From Ipomoea triloba (Eukaryota > Streptophyta > Magnoliopsida > Solanales > Convolvulaceae): a DNA stretch of 64,000 nt. A program made the translations under genes and the position numbers. Of the stretch, positions 21,971-34,268 are shown in pieces; within the stretch, counting starts at the first letter, position 1; each line of letters begins with the position of its first letter. The stretch is taken from NCBI RefSeq assembly GCF_003576645.1, contig NC_044923.1:1602602-1666601 (forward strand), given 5' to 3'. Under the pieces are notes generated by a model that worked only from the letters and a program-made list of their open reading frames with translations, did not search any database and was not told the DNA's origin.

Positions 21971-23068
21971 TCAGACCTGGATAGCACTCTCATTCTCCTC
22001 CCTCTTAAGAGGTGAAACAGGCAATGCCACTTCATCTTCATCATATCCGGTGTTCCCAACCAACATCCTCACTTCTTTTTCACACCCAAGCTTCCTGAAA
22101 CTCTCTGAGGTCTTATCTTTTTTGTTACTTAAGACATCCCAGAAAAACTCAGTCATGACAGACTCATAATTCGGCATCTTCGCATACCCGGGGAAGTAGT
22201 TAATGTCAATAACAAGGTACCTATTCCCAACCTTATTGTCCCTAATCACATCAAAGTTAAAAAGATGCAACCTTGTTGCTCGCCTAAGCCCTCTGGCTAT
22301 TTCTGTGAGGAAACTCAAAGGGGGCAACTCTGCATCCTCCAAATTCATCATCTTACAGTACTTATCAACATTTTTCTCATTAGTACGACAGTTTGAAACC
22401 TGCGAAAACGAAAAGTAACCCTCTAAACACCCTAAATTATCCTCAGTCACATCAGGCAAAGACTTCCTCTTCACACATTTCACATAATCTCCCACCACAT
22501 ACACCTTGAAAATCACGGCCCCGTGATTAACGAACTCCTGCAGCACAATGGGGGGCTTCAGCTTACACAGCCCGTCCTTGTTGAACACCAGCAGCATCTT
22601 GTGCGATTTGGCGCTGCCGTCCGCGACTAACGGCTTGGCAATCACGGGGAACTTGAGCCCCTCGGAGTCCATGTCCAAAGCCGACACCATTTCCGCGTCG
22701 TAGATCACAATCTGCTTCGGAATCCCTAGCGACGCCACCTGGCAGTCCTTCACCTCCACCTGCGCCACGAACTGCAGCATAGAGATTCGATTGTGCAGCC
22801 GCTCAATCGCCTCCGGGAAGTCGATGATGAGCGCGCTAGGGTTCCTCGCCGCGAACTCCTGCAACTGCCTCTTCCAATCCTCGCCGTACAGCTTGTGCAG
22901 GACGCAATCGAACGGCCCCTGATCCACCAGCGCCTTCTCCGTGTCGATCTTCACGAGATCGATTCCCTTCTCCCTCGCCAGATTCACCAGCGACGTCTGT
23001 ATGAAACTCGCCTGCTTCTTCGGCGCCAAGGCGTACCCCACTCCATACCTCCCCATTCTCTCCGCCAT
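21971..23068 (-). CDS. ITPK1: Inositol-tetrakisphosphate 1-kinase (ITPK1 type)
   Basis: An intronless gene of 365 aa. The family phosphorylates inositol tris- and tetrakisphosphates, and plant ITPK1 also makes pyrophosphorylated inositol phosphates. It contributes to phytate synthesis and phosphate signalling in the cytosol and nucleus. Diagnostic stretches are [14 protein letters not shown] (11-24), [14 protein letters not shown] (81-94), the ATP-grasp segment [16 protein letters not shown] (141-156, lysine K145), VLQEFVNHG (175-183), NFDVIRD (271-277) and the metal-binding [10 protein letters not shown] (286-295). The catalytic acidic residues D273, D288 and N290 are present. The start is the ATG at 23068: the frame is open further upstream to about 23122 but lacks an ATG. 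The C-terminus (about 330-365) is variable, as in the family. Confidence 0.95.
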   Translation of the reverse strand: MAERMGRYGVGYALAPKKQASFIQTSLVNLAREKGIDLVKIDTEKALVDQGPFDCVLHKLYGEDWKRQLQEFAARNPSALIIDFPEAIERLHNRISMLQFVAQVEVKDCQVASLGIPKQIVIYDAEMVSALDMDSEGLKFPVIAKPLVADGSAKSHKMLLVFNKDGLCKLKPPIVLQEFVNHGAVIFKVYVVGDYVKCVKRKSLPDVTEDNLGCLEGYFSFSQVSNCRTNEKNVDKYCKMMNLEDAELPPLSFLTEIARGLRRATRLHLFNFDVIRDNKVGNRYLVIDINYFPGYAKMPNYESVMTEFFWDVLSNKKDKTSESFRKLGCEKEVRMLVGNTGYDEDEVALPVSPLKREENESAIQV

Positions 23069-23460
23069 TGACACCAATCCAATCCCCCTCTCCCCTCTCT
23101 CTATCCCTCCACTCAACAACAACCTCTCAACAAATCACCAAACCACATTACACAAATCCAATCTCACACACTCTCCACTTATTAGGGTTTATTCAACCAA
23201 ATTGACAGAATCTTTTCAGCTTCAATACAAATGGATGACAGATACCTATATGTATAGGTGGCAGTAGCTTGTATCTATCTCTCTCTCTCTCTCCCTATAT
23301 ATATATATATATTTATATATATGTGTGTGTGTTTTTGTGTGTTTGTGTGTGTCAGAGATAAGCGAGGAGGTACAAATGGAAGTCACTCTGGGGTATATAT
23401 AGGGGGGAGGAAGACACCGAGCTAGGGTTCGATAAAGTGACCCGCTGTCGTGCACCGCGT
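23069..23460 (-). promoter_or_regulatory. ITPK leader and promoter region with CT/AT/GT microsatellites
   Basis: Upstream of the kinase start. It holds a compound microsatellite of CT (about 23277-23294), AT (about 23298-23322) and GT/TTTG (about 23322-23352). Around 23392-23402 the minus strand reads CTATATATACCCC, a plausible TATA box about 330 bp before the ATG. The leader would be pyrimidine/purine rich. The assignment is by position only. Confidence 0.45.
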
Positions 23461-24647
23461 GCTACGTGGCGTCTTATGATAGGTCCGTGCAGCTTTCGTG
23501 CAGAGCTACGTCAGCTGTGATGGGAATCCAGTGAACGACAGTCGACAAAGGTCAACCCTTTGACCCCTATTTATTTTTTTTTCTTTTTTAACATTAAAAA
23601 AATTGCTGACTTTTATTTGGAGTATTTTTGTAATCTTGATTTTGTGGGGTTTGATATTGAATTACCTTTATTTACTCTTAAGTTCATAGAAATGGAATAT
23701 TCCATAATTTTTTTTTGAATATTATTGACTCTGCTACAATGTAGTATTTGTTCATAATTACTTTCTCAATTTATTAGAGCTCAAAGAGTCAATACCGTTC
23801 CCACTTAGACTCGATCCTATGGCACCCCACTTGAAATATTATACATTATTGTATGTATTTAAAAAAAAAACAAATTCAATTTTTAGCCGTTTGAATATTA
23901 TCAAAATTTTATTTATAATCATATAAATTCATTTTTGTCCTCTATCAATAATTAATGTCCATATTTGAATCACATAAAGTGACCACAAAATCCACAAAAT
24001 TAATTATATTATATGGTACACTTAAAGTGATGCTCATAATTTTTAAGCGCCAAAAAGGTAATCGGTTTCAAATTCATAAATTAAAAGCGAAAAAGTCAAT
24101 ATATGAGAGAAATCTCCCATTAATATACTAGATTCACGAAAGATATATTATGAAGTTAAGTAACGTTACCTTTATAAAAAAATTCAATGAAATGTGAATT
24201 TAGACTAAAGATCTTAATACTTAAGTTTTTTAAAATGGAAATTTTCATTTTTCTTAACTTTATACAAGGGTTATCATGTGTTATAGAATATATTTCTTTG
24301 ACAGGTTGCATGAAATGATTTACTTACCTTCCGACCTTTTTAGATTATGTATTGTATGTTAATTTTCATTAATATATTCCAAATATTCTTTTAATGGGTT
24401 CATTACCTTATTAGCGCGCGGTACCTTTTTAGAGAATGTTAATAAATTTCAATATTTATTTTGTCATCCAGTAGAGGCAACTGTCTTTTTGATTGGTAAC
24501 GCTATTGTCCTTTTGTTGGGCATTAATGCAGCATTACCTCAATCTCTATCTTTAAGCCGTTTCTAAAATCAACCGATCTTGAAATTTGTAATTTTGACTT
24601 AAATTGAGTGCCAGGCCATAGCCATTGAATTTTTAAAAAAAAATGGA

Positions 24648-24678
<31 letters not shown>

Positions 24679-25625
24679 AAATTGAACTTATGAATGAACT
24701 AACTGGATTAGGTATCTTGGACTGTCTAGCCTTCCTAAATTCGGATAATTAGGTATAAACTTGAGAATATTATCAAAGATGCGGAAAGAGAAAGAATCCT
24801 TGAGAGCTAGTATGTAGATGATTTGGACAAATTACTAAATTTGTAGAAATATATGGTACGGAGTAATCCAATGATCTAATTGAAATATTATCATAATGTT
24901 TCTATCATTGACATAGAAGTTGGCACACCTCCAAATCCAAAGATAGGTTTAGGCTTAGTGTCGTATGCCGAGCTCAACGGGTCACCGGGTGAAGTTTAGA
25001 AGAAGAGATCAGGGATTAAGTCTCACCGGCGGCAGTGTAAGAGCAACCTCTCAAAGCGATGGGACTTCTTGCAATGCAATACTCTTACACTTTTAAAAGT
25101 AGATCTTACTTTCTCATTATCAAATTTGTATTCTTCGCTATTTTCTATATATTTCTGCAATGCTCTTTCACTTCCAAAAGTGGTCTTGCTTGCATTTTAT
25201 ATTATAAATGTAATAATAAAGTAATAATAAAATAACAAATAAAAACTAAAATAAAAGTCAATTGCAAGCTTGCTATTATAGCAAGCTTGCAAGTCACATA
25301 AGTTAACAAAATAAAACAAAAATAAAAATAAAAATAAAATTCACATTACCTTTCACATCATCTTGAAAGGGGTTCGATTACTTGTTGGGATGAGGATAGT
25401 CTTAGTTATTTTTTTAATATACAATGAAAGGATAAAGATAAGAAGGCTACAAAAATTTAGACATAATCACTTACACCCAAAACATTAACAAAAAATAAAA
25501 TAAAATAAAATAATAAAAATTGGACATAAGTCCTCCCTACATGACGAGAATGACCAATTATTGACATAAAAGTTGACCCACCGAGGCACCGACAACAAAG
25601 TCATTATCCAAAGATAGAACTAGTT

Positions 25626-25628
<3 letters not shown>
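23461..25628. other. AT-rich intergenic DNA with ATT microsatellite
   Basis: No genes. A clean ATT/TTA trinucleotide run lies at about 24648-24677. A tRNA-like stretch at 24965-25080 (GAGCTCAACGGGTCACC.., later CAACCTCTCAAAGCGATGGG) resembles the short repeat at about 40985-41070 in the RBR gene A intron and may be a third SINE family. Confidence 0.4.

Positions 25629-25688
<60 letters not shown>
25629..25688. repeat. AT microsatellite, ~30 units
   Basis: About 60 bp of uninterrupted TA/AT dinucleotide. Likely highly polymorphic and prone to sequencing or assembly length error. Confidence 0.95.
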
Positions 25689-25691
<3 letters not shown>

Positions 25692-26283
25692 AAAATGACA
25701 AAGATAAAAAGGCTATAAAAATTCAAGCATAACCACACTCAAAACACCAACAAAACGAATTGATCATAAGTTCTTAAGGATCTCTCAAAAGTTGATACAC
25801 TTCCATAACTAAAATGATTATAGTATGTTGTCATCTAATTTGCGTAAAAATTAATCAACTTCTAATTTTTTAAAGTTCAACCCAAGCCCTCTTGTGGTTT
25901 AGCCCTCCCCCAAAGGGGATAAGTTTTGATCTCCTCTCTTAGTAGGGGAGGGGGGGGGGAGGTTGGGGGTATGAGGTTTGATATGGTGAGGTTAAACAAA
26001 AAGAATTTTGGAGTATGATAAGATTGGATGGCCAACTAGAAGCCCATACTACTTTACATATGTAGCAAAGTCAAAGGATAGTGCAAGTAATTTGGAAAGG
26101 GGATGAATCATAAACAATGCCTCAACTAAGATTCCATTATCACTATTCAACAAGATTAGGCTATTTTAAAAAAATAAAATAAAATAAAATAAAAAATCAT
26201 CTCAATCTTGATAACTATTGCTGCCATATCTGCTCAACTGCTTGTCGGTGCCAATTACATAACAAATCTTATCAGAATCAAAC

Positions 26284-26365
26284 TACGTACAGTACTCTAT
26301 GACTGCCAACGAAGTACTACTATACGTACAGTACTCTATGACTGCCAACGAAGTGCATACTACAC
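26284..26365 (+). repeat. Tandem duplication of ~42 bp
   Basis: The block ACGTACAGTACTCTATGACT followed by GCCAACGAAGT occurs twice in direct succession (about 26285-26317 and 26325-26356). Confidence 0.8.
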
Positions 26366-26646
26366 GTAAAACTATTACTTTTTTTTAATCGGTCAATCAA
26401 CTGAGCTGAGCCGTAACACCGGAATAATGTTGTTACTGTATATTACATGCCCTATTCAAGATCAGATTGCATATAACTACAAGTTGAGTGAAATGGCCGG
26501 TGATGGGTGTATGTATGGTCTCAACTTGATAGAAGAGATTCTTATTCAGGAGGGAACCTAGCTTGGGTATCCCTTTGGTGGTGGGGTTGTGTTTCCACTT
26601 TCAAGCTTTTTAATCTTCTTTTGGACACAACTGTACTATAATGTTA

Positions 26647-26647
<1 letters not shown>

Positions 26648-26697
<50 letters not shown>
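26648..26697. repeat. AT microsatellite
   Basis: About 48 bp of pure AT dinucleotides. Confidence 0.95.
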
Positions 26698-26702
<5 letters not shown>

Positions 26703-26884
26703 GCACATGCAAATTTCAGTCCCTCACAATGGGAAAAATTATATACTGCACTCCCTATCATCATTGCATCCTTGATTGAAATGACCTGCTGGTAAATATA
26801 TACCACTACTTCTTTTTAACTAGCTCTAATTATATTATAATACATAGTATTAAGTTTATATTTCATAGCTATTGTCCTCATATT

Positions 26885-27260
26885 ACCTTTGCTTATTTCA
26901 CACGAGGGAGACTTTTAGTGCCAACCAACCCAACACACCGATTGGCATGATAAAAGCATAGAGAGCGATAGGAGTTGAGGGGGGCACAAATCTAAGTAAT
27001 GTCCTCATCTTTGCTTTTGTCACACTAGGAAAATAATTTTTTACCCACCGGACACCGACAATATGCACCGCTTGACATGATAAAAATAAGACGTAATAGA
27101 ACGGACACTAGCTAGCTAATGTTCTCATCAATTTTGCTTTTTATCACACTAGGAAAACATTTTATGGTCATCCACCAACAATAATACACTGCACACCGCT
27201 TGTCATGATAAAAATAGATAGAGGAACAGAAGGGCACCAGCTAATACTCCCATTTTTGCC
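26885..27260. repeat. Tandem repeat, three units of ~122 bp
   Basis: Three diverged units share, in order, TTTGCTT..TCACAC(T)AGG, a run near ACCGAC/ACACCG, CATGATAAAA, TAGA..GGA/GGCAC and AATGT(C/T)CTCAT. Units begin near 26890, 27012 and 27131. No coding potential. Confidence 0.65.
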
Positions 27261-28635
27261 TTGGTCTCATTAAGTAATATATGATACCTCGTCTCGTATG
27301 AAAATTAGTATTATCTGTACAGTATATTATATTATTATACATTCAAACTTATAAAAATGAAACATAAAAGAAACTTGATCACACACAGTGACACAAATCC
27401 ATATATAAGACGATTTGTGTCCGAAACTTAAAAATAAATTAAAACAATAAATATCAAAAAAAATTCTCCCCTATTAATTAAACAATATAATCTTCAACCT
27501 ATTTGCCAAATTGATGGATATTGCAATTTAATTAAGAAGCTAAGGATCAAAGCTAGCTAGAACATGGTCCCCTTGTCCTAAATGCATGTGAATTAAACAA
27601 AACACAAGGAATGATGAGTATGTAATATAATATAAGGCATAGATACATAGTGTACTATATAATATATGCCTTATAAAGGTTGTCTTCCATTTGAGATAAT
27701 GCATGTCAATTTTATACATAAAAGTCATAAAGGTCCTAGCTATATATAAAGTTAATTCCATTTGGTGTGACCTATGCTCACTTTTGGAACTAGCTACTAT
27801 ACATATTGCCATTTTATATCATTCTACATTCTTGAAACATATATATATATATATATATATGTTGTTTTCTTGTTCTACAATCTCTACATCCACTATTTTT
27901 TTCTTATATATATTCTAAAAAAAGATCTAAGATGGGTACAATGATAAAAGTATGAGAAATAAACGAAGGGTTAAATATCTTTTTATATTCTATAAATTTT
28001 AATATGATTTTTCCTGAAGATATCATATGATTCAATATATATATTACCTAACAATCAATTACCTAATTATATTTGTCAAATTACCTAATTCATCAATAAC
28101 CTAATTTGTACTCAAAGGATCTAATTCTTAATCAAGGACTTAATTCATCAAAATACCAAATTATAATCAAAGTATACATAACTCATCAAATTTAATCTAA
28201 TTCATCAAACTACATAATTCATTTTCGATATATATACCTAACTAATTAAATACCTAATTTATCAAACTAACTAATTCATCAAAATACCTATTTTCCCATA
28301 TAAGTAATAAACATTTTATTCATTATTAGTATTACATTGTTCAGTATAAATATTACATTTGATCTTGATCTTGTCCGTGAGACGGTCTCACACAATTTTT
28401 GCCTTGTATGTAATCTGTGTATATTTTCTGTTATGTTCAGTTAGAAAACAAACAACATTCCCATTTTCTATTTTTATGATTATGATAAAATTAAAGGATT
28501 CTGCCTAACATTTATATTCCATGCTAAGTTCTTTAATTTGTTCACATTCCGGAATCGATTAGCGTAAAGCATTTTATTATTTTTTTGGTCAAGGCATAAA
28601 GCATCTGCTTGCTCACTTAAGAATATTAATGGAGC
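27261..28635. other. AT-rich intergenic DNA
   Basis: No genes. Around 28040-28290 a degenerate ACCTAATTCATCAAA motif recurs about ten times at irregular spacing. At about 28366-28412 a short piece (GTGAGACGGTCTCACACAA) matches the terminal motif of the element at 51558-51997. Confidence 0.4.
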
Positions 28636-28639
28636 CCAA

Positions 28640-29092
28640 AAGAAATTTATGTATGTAAAGCATGATTTTCGTATCTGAACATCATTAGTTTAATTCTTGT
28701 CAACACCTTCTCACTCGAACATGTCGCATGTACATGATCTTCCTAGTATTGTTTACTTCTCAATTGTGATTTGCGAGTTGTTATGCAATAGTGAAATTTA
28801 CTCAATGCACATCTTCGAGTTGTGGCAGTGGGGCCGGTTTCCCTAAATGGTCATCCAATATATTAATGGAAGCCCCAAAAGGAATGGCTGAATAAGTGAA
28901 ACATATTCTCAGTTAGCTCGTATTTGAAAGTCATGGATTCTATTATTGTCAACACTCTCCCGATCGAACCTATCAGACATAGTCATTCTAGTATGATTAC
29001 TTCCCTAGAGTTTGCAAACTATTATACATAAGTGGGCCAGAGCACCTTCGAGTAGTGAATGCGGATTTCCCTCTTCACTCAAAAAAAAAAAT
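28640..29092 (+). repeat. Two adjacent SINE-like family S2 copies
   Basis: First copy at about 28640-28850, second at about 28875-29092. Both contain TTCTTGTCAACAC/TATTGTCAACACTCTCCC, TCGAACATGTCGCA or TCGAACCTATCAGACA, CTAGTAT(T/G)..TTACTTC, and a GCACCTTCGAGTAGTG-like tail. The second ends in an 11-bp A run, as expected of a SINE 3' end. Confidence 0.55.
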
Positions 29093-29454
29093 TAATTTAG
29101 GAATCACAACCCAACCTTTACATACATGTGCATAAATATAACTAAGTCTAAATTACAACTTGACATATATTTAATTTGTTATAATTGTTACGCTACTAAT
29201 TATATACTAGACTAGATTGATGATCATATTACAAATATGCTATATGATAACGATAATCGTATAAAGAGGATATATTGGCATAAAAAGTTATTCCGTATTA
29301 AATAGTGTTACTAAAATATTTTATAGACAAAATCATATTCCTGCATCACAACTATTAACCATAAATTAATGTACATATCATAGTAGAAGACTAGGCCTAG
29401 CTTAGCAATGGTTTGATGCCCAATAACTAAATAATAAGCCTAGTAGCACTATTG

Positions 29455-29560
29455 CCCCGATCACAACTCAACTGGCCAACCACGTAAAATAAGTTCATAA
29501 ATTTTACTTCGATAATAATCAAAGTGTGTAGGGTTTGATTCCTACTAAAGATGACCAAAA
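29455..29560 (+). repeat. tRNA-like SINE fragment
   Basis: CAACTCAACTGGCCAACCAC resembles a SINE A-box head, and GTGTAGGGTTTGATTCCTAC resembles a B box about 70 bp downstream. It has no tail or target duplication. Confidence 0.35.
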
Positions 29561-29904
29561 AGATAAGGTATGAATTTTGTTCTATACTTTCTTAATCTTT
29601 TTCAGCCTAAAGAATTAATGCTCTACCATCGGGGTTCGTCTTATAACCACGAATTTGAAATGGTAATAGAGGTGTACGGTGTCATCACACTACAATATTA
29701 CATAGTAATTGGCTCTTTGTTATATGTAAGCGCACAATTATATTTATTTTTATACATAATTTACACCATCAAACCTCATGTTAAACAACCTCATACTATT
29801 GTACAAACATTATTAAAGGAGTACTCTAGAGTCAAATTATATAAACTCCTTATTTTATAGATGTAGCCACCAACTCCTTGTTCAATAATTAATATTTTTT
29901 TGTG

Positions 29905-29988
29905 CTCGAAGCTAGCTCTTCGCCTTACTTGATGTCACGATTGAAGGTAGTAGTGTGGTGGTTTGAATCCCACTTAAAATATGAATTT

Positions 29989-30053
<65 letters not shown>
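29905..30053 (+). repeat. SINE-like element with ~58-bp poly(A) tail
   Basis: A B box, GTGGTTTGAATCCCAC (29957-29972), precedes a run of about 58 adenines (29995-30052). A B box closely followed by a long 3' poly(A) is the layout of a recently retroposed tRNA-derived SINE. The A-box part is poorly conserved. A homopolymer this long may have an inaccurate length. Confidence 0.5.
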
Positions 30054-30056
<3 letters not shown>

Positions 30057-30559
30057 AAATAATGGGAGGTGTGAATTAGATAGACCCATTGTGCGTGTAT
30101 AAAAACTAAGGTCTGAACGATAGATTAATTACGAGTCTAAAATCAGTTGACAAAACTAAAATCATCAACGTATAAAATAATAATAATAATTTTTTTGTCG
30201 GCAGTCTGCATTTCATGCATTGCACGATATTGTTGTACAATATCTAGTAATGCAATGATTAATCCATAGTGGGAGAGTGTTGGTAGATGTTCCTAACAAA
30301 TATAAACGTGCATGCTTGAATAGAATGTGGTTTCTTATCTAACTTTTTATGATGATTGTACGGTACTCAAGCCAAATTATTAACTTTTATCATAAAAAAT
30401 CTCAATGTATGGAATCATAATCGAAGTCAAGTTACTAAATCCATTACAAAAGCTAGCTTACAAGTGAAAATCTGGCCCTAATTTCGTGTGAAATCGATGT
30501 GAGAATGAGTCTAAGATGAAACATGCCTTTTACGATGCATGTATAGTATAATTCGCAAC

Positions 30560-30715
30560 TAATATCCGAGAGTGTGCACTAAGTAAACCCATTTAAACCC
30601 GACCCTCTCTGCAAAGGACCACAAGGAGACAAACCAATCTAGATTATTCATAGCTAACTAACTCAAACCAAGAGGAGTCGAACTAATGTATTTTGGTTAT
30701 TATGAGACCTCATTG
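30560..30715 (-). repeat. SINE-like family S1 copy
   Basis: Reads GTGCACTAAGTAAACCC, then GCAAAGGACCACAAGGAGAC, AAACCAATCTAGATTATTCA, AGCTAACTAACTCAAACCAA and GAGTCGAACTAATG. It lies in inverted orientation to the next copy. Confidence 0.55.
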
Positions 30716-30784
30716 CTTATATAAAAATTTTTATAACACCAATGTCAAGTGTCAACAAAATACATAGAACAAGACGACATATTG

Positions 30785-30942
30785 ACCTTCTTAGTTTGAG
30801 TCAATTAGTTATGAACAACATAGATTGGTTTGTCTTTCTGTGATCCTTTGTTAGCTAGGTCACAAGGGGAGGTTTACTTAATGCACGCCCTCGAGTAATA
30901 ATTGCGAGTTTCTCTTGCCATTTCCAACCAAAAAAAAAAAAC
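30785..30942 (+). repeat. SINE-like family S1 copy with poly(A) tail
   Basis: Reads TTAGTTTGAGTCAATTAG.., AACATAGATTGGTTTGTC, GTGATCCTTTGTTAGCTAGG, TCACAAGGGGAGGTTTAC and TAATGCACGCCCTCGAG, ending in a 12-bp A run. The sense orientation and tail define the 3' end of the S1 family. Confidence 0.6.
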
Positions 30943-31134
30943 TTAGAACAGCTTCAATATATATTGAGCACTATAAAAAGGGGATGTTTTAACAAAGAAT
31001 TGAAATAAAAACAACTGGTTTTAACAAATTATCAGGCATGATACACAGAGTAACAGATCATTGTATAATCATGGAGACTTCCACATCCCTGTATGTTTTT
31101 TTCCCAGTATAGTGGTGATACAATGAAATGCCTA

Positions 31135-34100
31135 TTAAAACTTTCTAAGCTTCTTTTTCCTACCAGCAGCACTCGAAGGAGTTCGGTTTTCCAGCTTGCG
31201 CTTGGTCCCGGCTTGTTTGGAAGAAGCTGCAGCGTTCTTCAGCGCCTTCGCCTTTCTGGCAGCGACTGCTGGTCGCTTTGTGTTCCGCTCGGTCTGCTTA
31301 TTCGCCACCTGCAATCTTGACTTAGAGTTTGGCTGCTCGCTGGTTCTGGGGCGGGATTTCTTTTGAACAGACGATGACTTGGTTGCCCGCATGCCCTGGT
31401 AGGAGAGGGGCGCCTTTTCTGTTCTCTTGCCCCTGCTGCCGGGAGTTGTTGGCTCTGCTGCAAACCTCTTTGTTGGTGAGGCGTTTGTGTTCTCGTTTGA
31501 GTTCTTTCTCTTTGATGGGGTCGCGGTTGCCTTGGCATGAGAAAGCCTTAGTTCCCGATCTCGTAGGTTCAGACGCTTCTTGACAACAAGATTGACAGCT
31601 TCCTGTAAGCACATGTTTCATGTGATTAATAATGTCACCAAATAAATGTATTTTAGGTGAAAAATAGTGAAAACAATCATTCCCTAGTGTTTGTGTTACT
31701 GCTTAAGCATTATATCTGTGCAATGTTAATCTTTTTCTCGATCCCTTCTTCCTACGTTGGTAACAAAATCAAAGATGATGGTTAAAATGTCCTCCATCCA
31801 CCATGATTATAAAAGTAATAAATACCATATATGCATAATTGATACTTGACAGCGGTATAAATGCATACGTTCATGTATATCAAGAAATCATAACTTTTCC
31901 CTGTTAAAACCTAAAAAACTTATGCTGATGAACCCACCCTTTGGTTCGAGAGTAGGCGAGATCACCTAAGAAAATTGAAATCGCTTCACATGCCTCAATA
32001 CGATGCATCTCCATCTCTTATCGATTAGGAAAGTAACAAAATAGCATAAAAACTAGGCTTTTAGTCTCTCTGACAACAAAATTCATTTCTAAAATGTAGT
32101 CATAGACTCGTAGCAATAAAAGATCAAAAAGAGTTACGAAAATAATCAATGTTTTTGAATTCAAATGTAAGAATGTTACGAATATAAGTGTCAGAACTCA
32201 GAACAGTTCACATCATAAAGAATGGTAAGTCATGCCTTATAATAACCCTCGAAAGCGTATGGTGATGATAAACATACCTTTGTTTTGAATAGCACATAAG
32301 CAACACCTTTTCCCAGGAGTGTATTAGAATCTCTGATAACCCGAACAGCTTCCACACTTTCTTCCAGATTTTTAATACCACAGAACAACTGATAAATCTC
32401 CTCGTCCTTTAAACATGTTAACAAAATAGCTCGATCATTATAGTTGACTAAAACATCAGGCTGCCCACAAACAACTTCTAATTCACATCAATTCTTGTCA
32501 ACTATAAGTATATATACGCAAGAAAACTGACCTTAACATCAAATGGCAGGTTGCCCACAAACAACGTCCTTTTATTATCATACAAGGGACCACAGTCACC
32601 CTTCATCTTCTTACGAGGAGGGCATGCCCTGTCAACTCGGATATGATTTCCTCCAACCTACACTGACAGAAATGTCAACTAACTCGGTAATTAGAAATAA
32701 AATAAGCAGCTCAATAATACTCATATCAGCAAACTATAGGGAAAACCAGCTCACCACTGTCATGTTAAGGGCCAACGAAGCATGGGCAGATTCCTCCGTT
32801 TTGAAAACAATGTATGCATGTACACTGCAATTTAGACAACGACAATTAGAGAATATATAGACAAGAAATATGACTTAAGGAAACTGATCTTAAAGCATTA
32901 ACAAAATTCATCCAAATAAAACAGATTAGCAAACACGGGGAAACCCCAGCCAAGTTGGTCGGACTGTTGGCTTGATTACCACAACGTTCCAAGTTTGCCC
33001 CCGTCAAGTTGGTCAAACTGTTGGCTTGATAACCACAACGTTCCAAGTTCAACTCCCGGTGGGAGCAGTCTATTGACTTACTTGGTTCAAGCCATTCAAT
33101 TATAGGCAACCTAACTACCTAAGCCTCGTGGTCCTTTGCCAGCCTAAGGTCACAAGGTGGAGTTTACAAGTGCACACCATTGAATAGTGGATGCGGGTTT
33201 TCCTCGACACCCAAAACCGATTAGCAAACACTGAAGTACCAATTCGACCACACAACAAATTTTACACATTAACTACACAGTGTGAAGGGGAGACCAATCG
33301 GACCATGTTGTCTACAAACAAGTAGTTTACTTTCAATCGGAGTAATAATTAAAATGGAAGATCATATGACAGTACAAGGATTAGTGTCCATCATCATACC
33401 CGTCAGCATTCTCATTCAGTTGCTTCTTCAGTACAGCACCCTTCCTTGGCACTTTGCTCTGAACAGGAAAATGAATTGTTAAGACAATCTCCATGAATAT
33501 AATTACATAAATAAAAGAAAAAGAAAGCAACTTAATGGAGCTTACATCCGCTAGTGGAACAGACCGGATTCTAATGCTCTCAATCTCTCCGAACTTCGAG
33601 AATTCCTTGAATAATGTCTTCTTCTTGATCTTCAGCGGCAGATTCCCGACAAAGACGGTCCTCAATAGCTTGCTTTCATCGTCAAATCCTTCCTTCGACA
33701 CCATCAAATCCTCAGGATTATCCATTTTCTTCCTCTTCTCCCCAACCTTTCCACTTCCAATCCCTGCATTCTCTGCCTTCTCCAATCCATATAGCTTAGC
33801 CTCGTACTCCGCTTCAACATCGTCCCTCTTTCTCTTCTTCTTATTTTTCCTCTCACTCCCGCTTTCTTTCCCGTTCACTGTAACCTCTGAATCGAGCTTC
33901 CCAGGTTCAACGCTCTTCAATTTCTTTCGTACTCCATCTTCATCTTTCTCTTCTCCTTCTTTATCGAATCGCGATCCGCCATTCTCCTCCGCCTTCTTTT
34001 TCTCCTTCTTCCTCTTCTTCAGCTCGGAATCATTAACATCAGAAGCGGCAACCGCTGACTCTAGCTCAGGTTGCTGGGCAGTGTGAGAACTGCTATTCGG

Positions 34101-34268
34101 TTTCCTTCGAAACGGATTGTCGTCGGAGAAGATCGATGTGGTGGCGGCATTCGCCGAGACTTCTCCAAACAGGTGTTGGAAAATGCTGGATGAATCGGGA
34201 TTTGGATCAGAATTTGGGGCAACTTTTCCGCTTTCTTTGTCGTGTGGTTTCTTCGATTTCTTGGCCAT
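31135..34268 (-). CDS. Nucleolar RNA-binding protein, RBM34/Nop12 type (two RRMs)
   Basis: Six exons on the minus strand: 34268-33546, 33458-33400, 32824-32755, 32657-32532, 32406-32278 and 31602-31135. All junctions are GT-AG and the joined frame gives 524 aa. The yeast relative Nop12 acts in pre-25S rRNA processing in the nucleolus. The N-terminal 200 residues are charged, with lysine-rich nuclear localisation clusters. RRM1 (about 203-295) opens RTVFVGNLPL and RRM2 (about 314-395) opens RTLFVGNLPF, both good RNP2 motifs. NHIRVDRACPPRK, between them, is highly characteristic of the family. The tail is a lysine/arginine-rich, low-complexity segment ending GRKKKLRKF. The start is the ATG at 34268; no ATG lies upstream in frame. 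Intron 3 carries a SINE. Confidence 0.93.
32945..33220 (+). repeat. SINE-like family S1 copy with duplicated head, in RBM34 intron 3
   Basis: The most complete S1 copy. The head block GTTGGTC..ACTGTTGGCTTGAT-ACCACAACGTTCCAAGTT occurs twice in tandem (about 32953-32994 and 33007-33049). The body follows: AACTCCCGGTGGGAGCAG, CTATTGACTTACTTGGTTCA, GTGGTCCTTTGCCAGCCTAA and GGTCACAAGGTGGAGTTTAC, with tail GATGCGGGTTTTCCTCGACA. GTTCAACTCCC is a B-box match and TTGGTCAAACTGTTGGCTT an A-box-like head. It lies antisense to the host gene in its 575-bp intron. Confidence 0.65.

Noticed and set aside
23069..23122. 18-codon extension of the ITPK frame
   Set aside because: The upstream codon is TTG, not ATG, and the family begins near the ATG at 23068.
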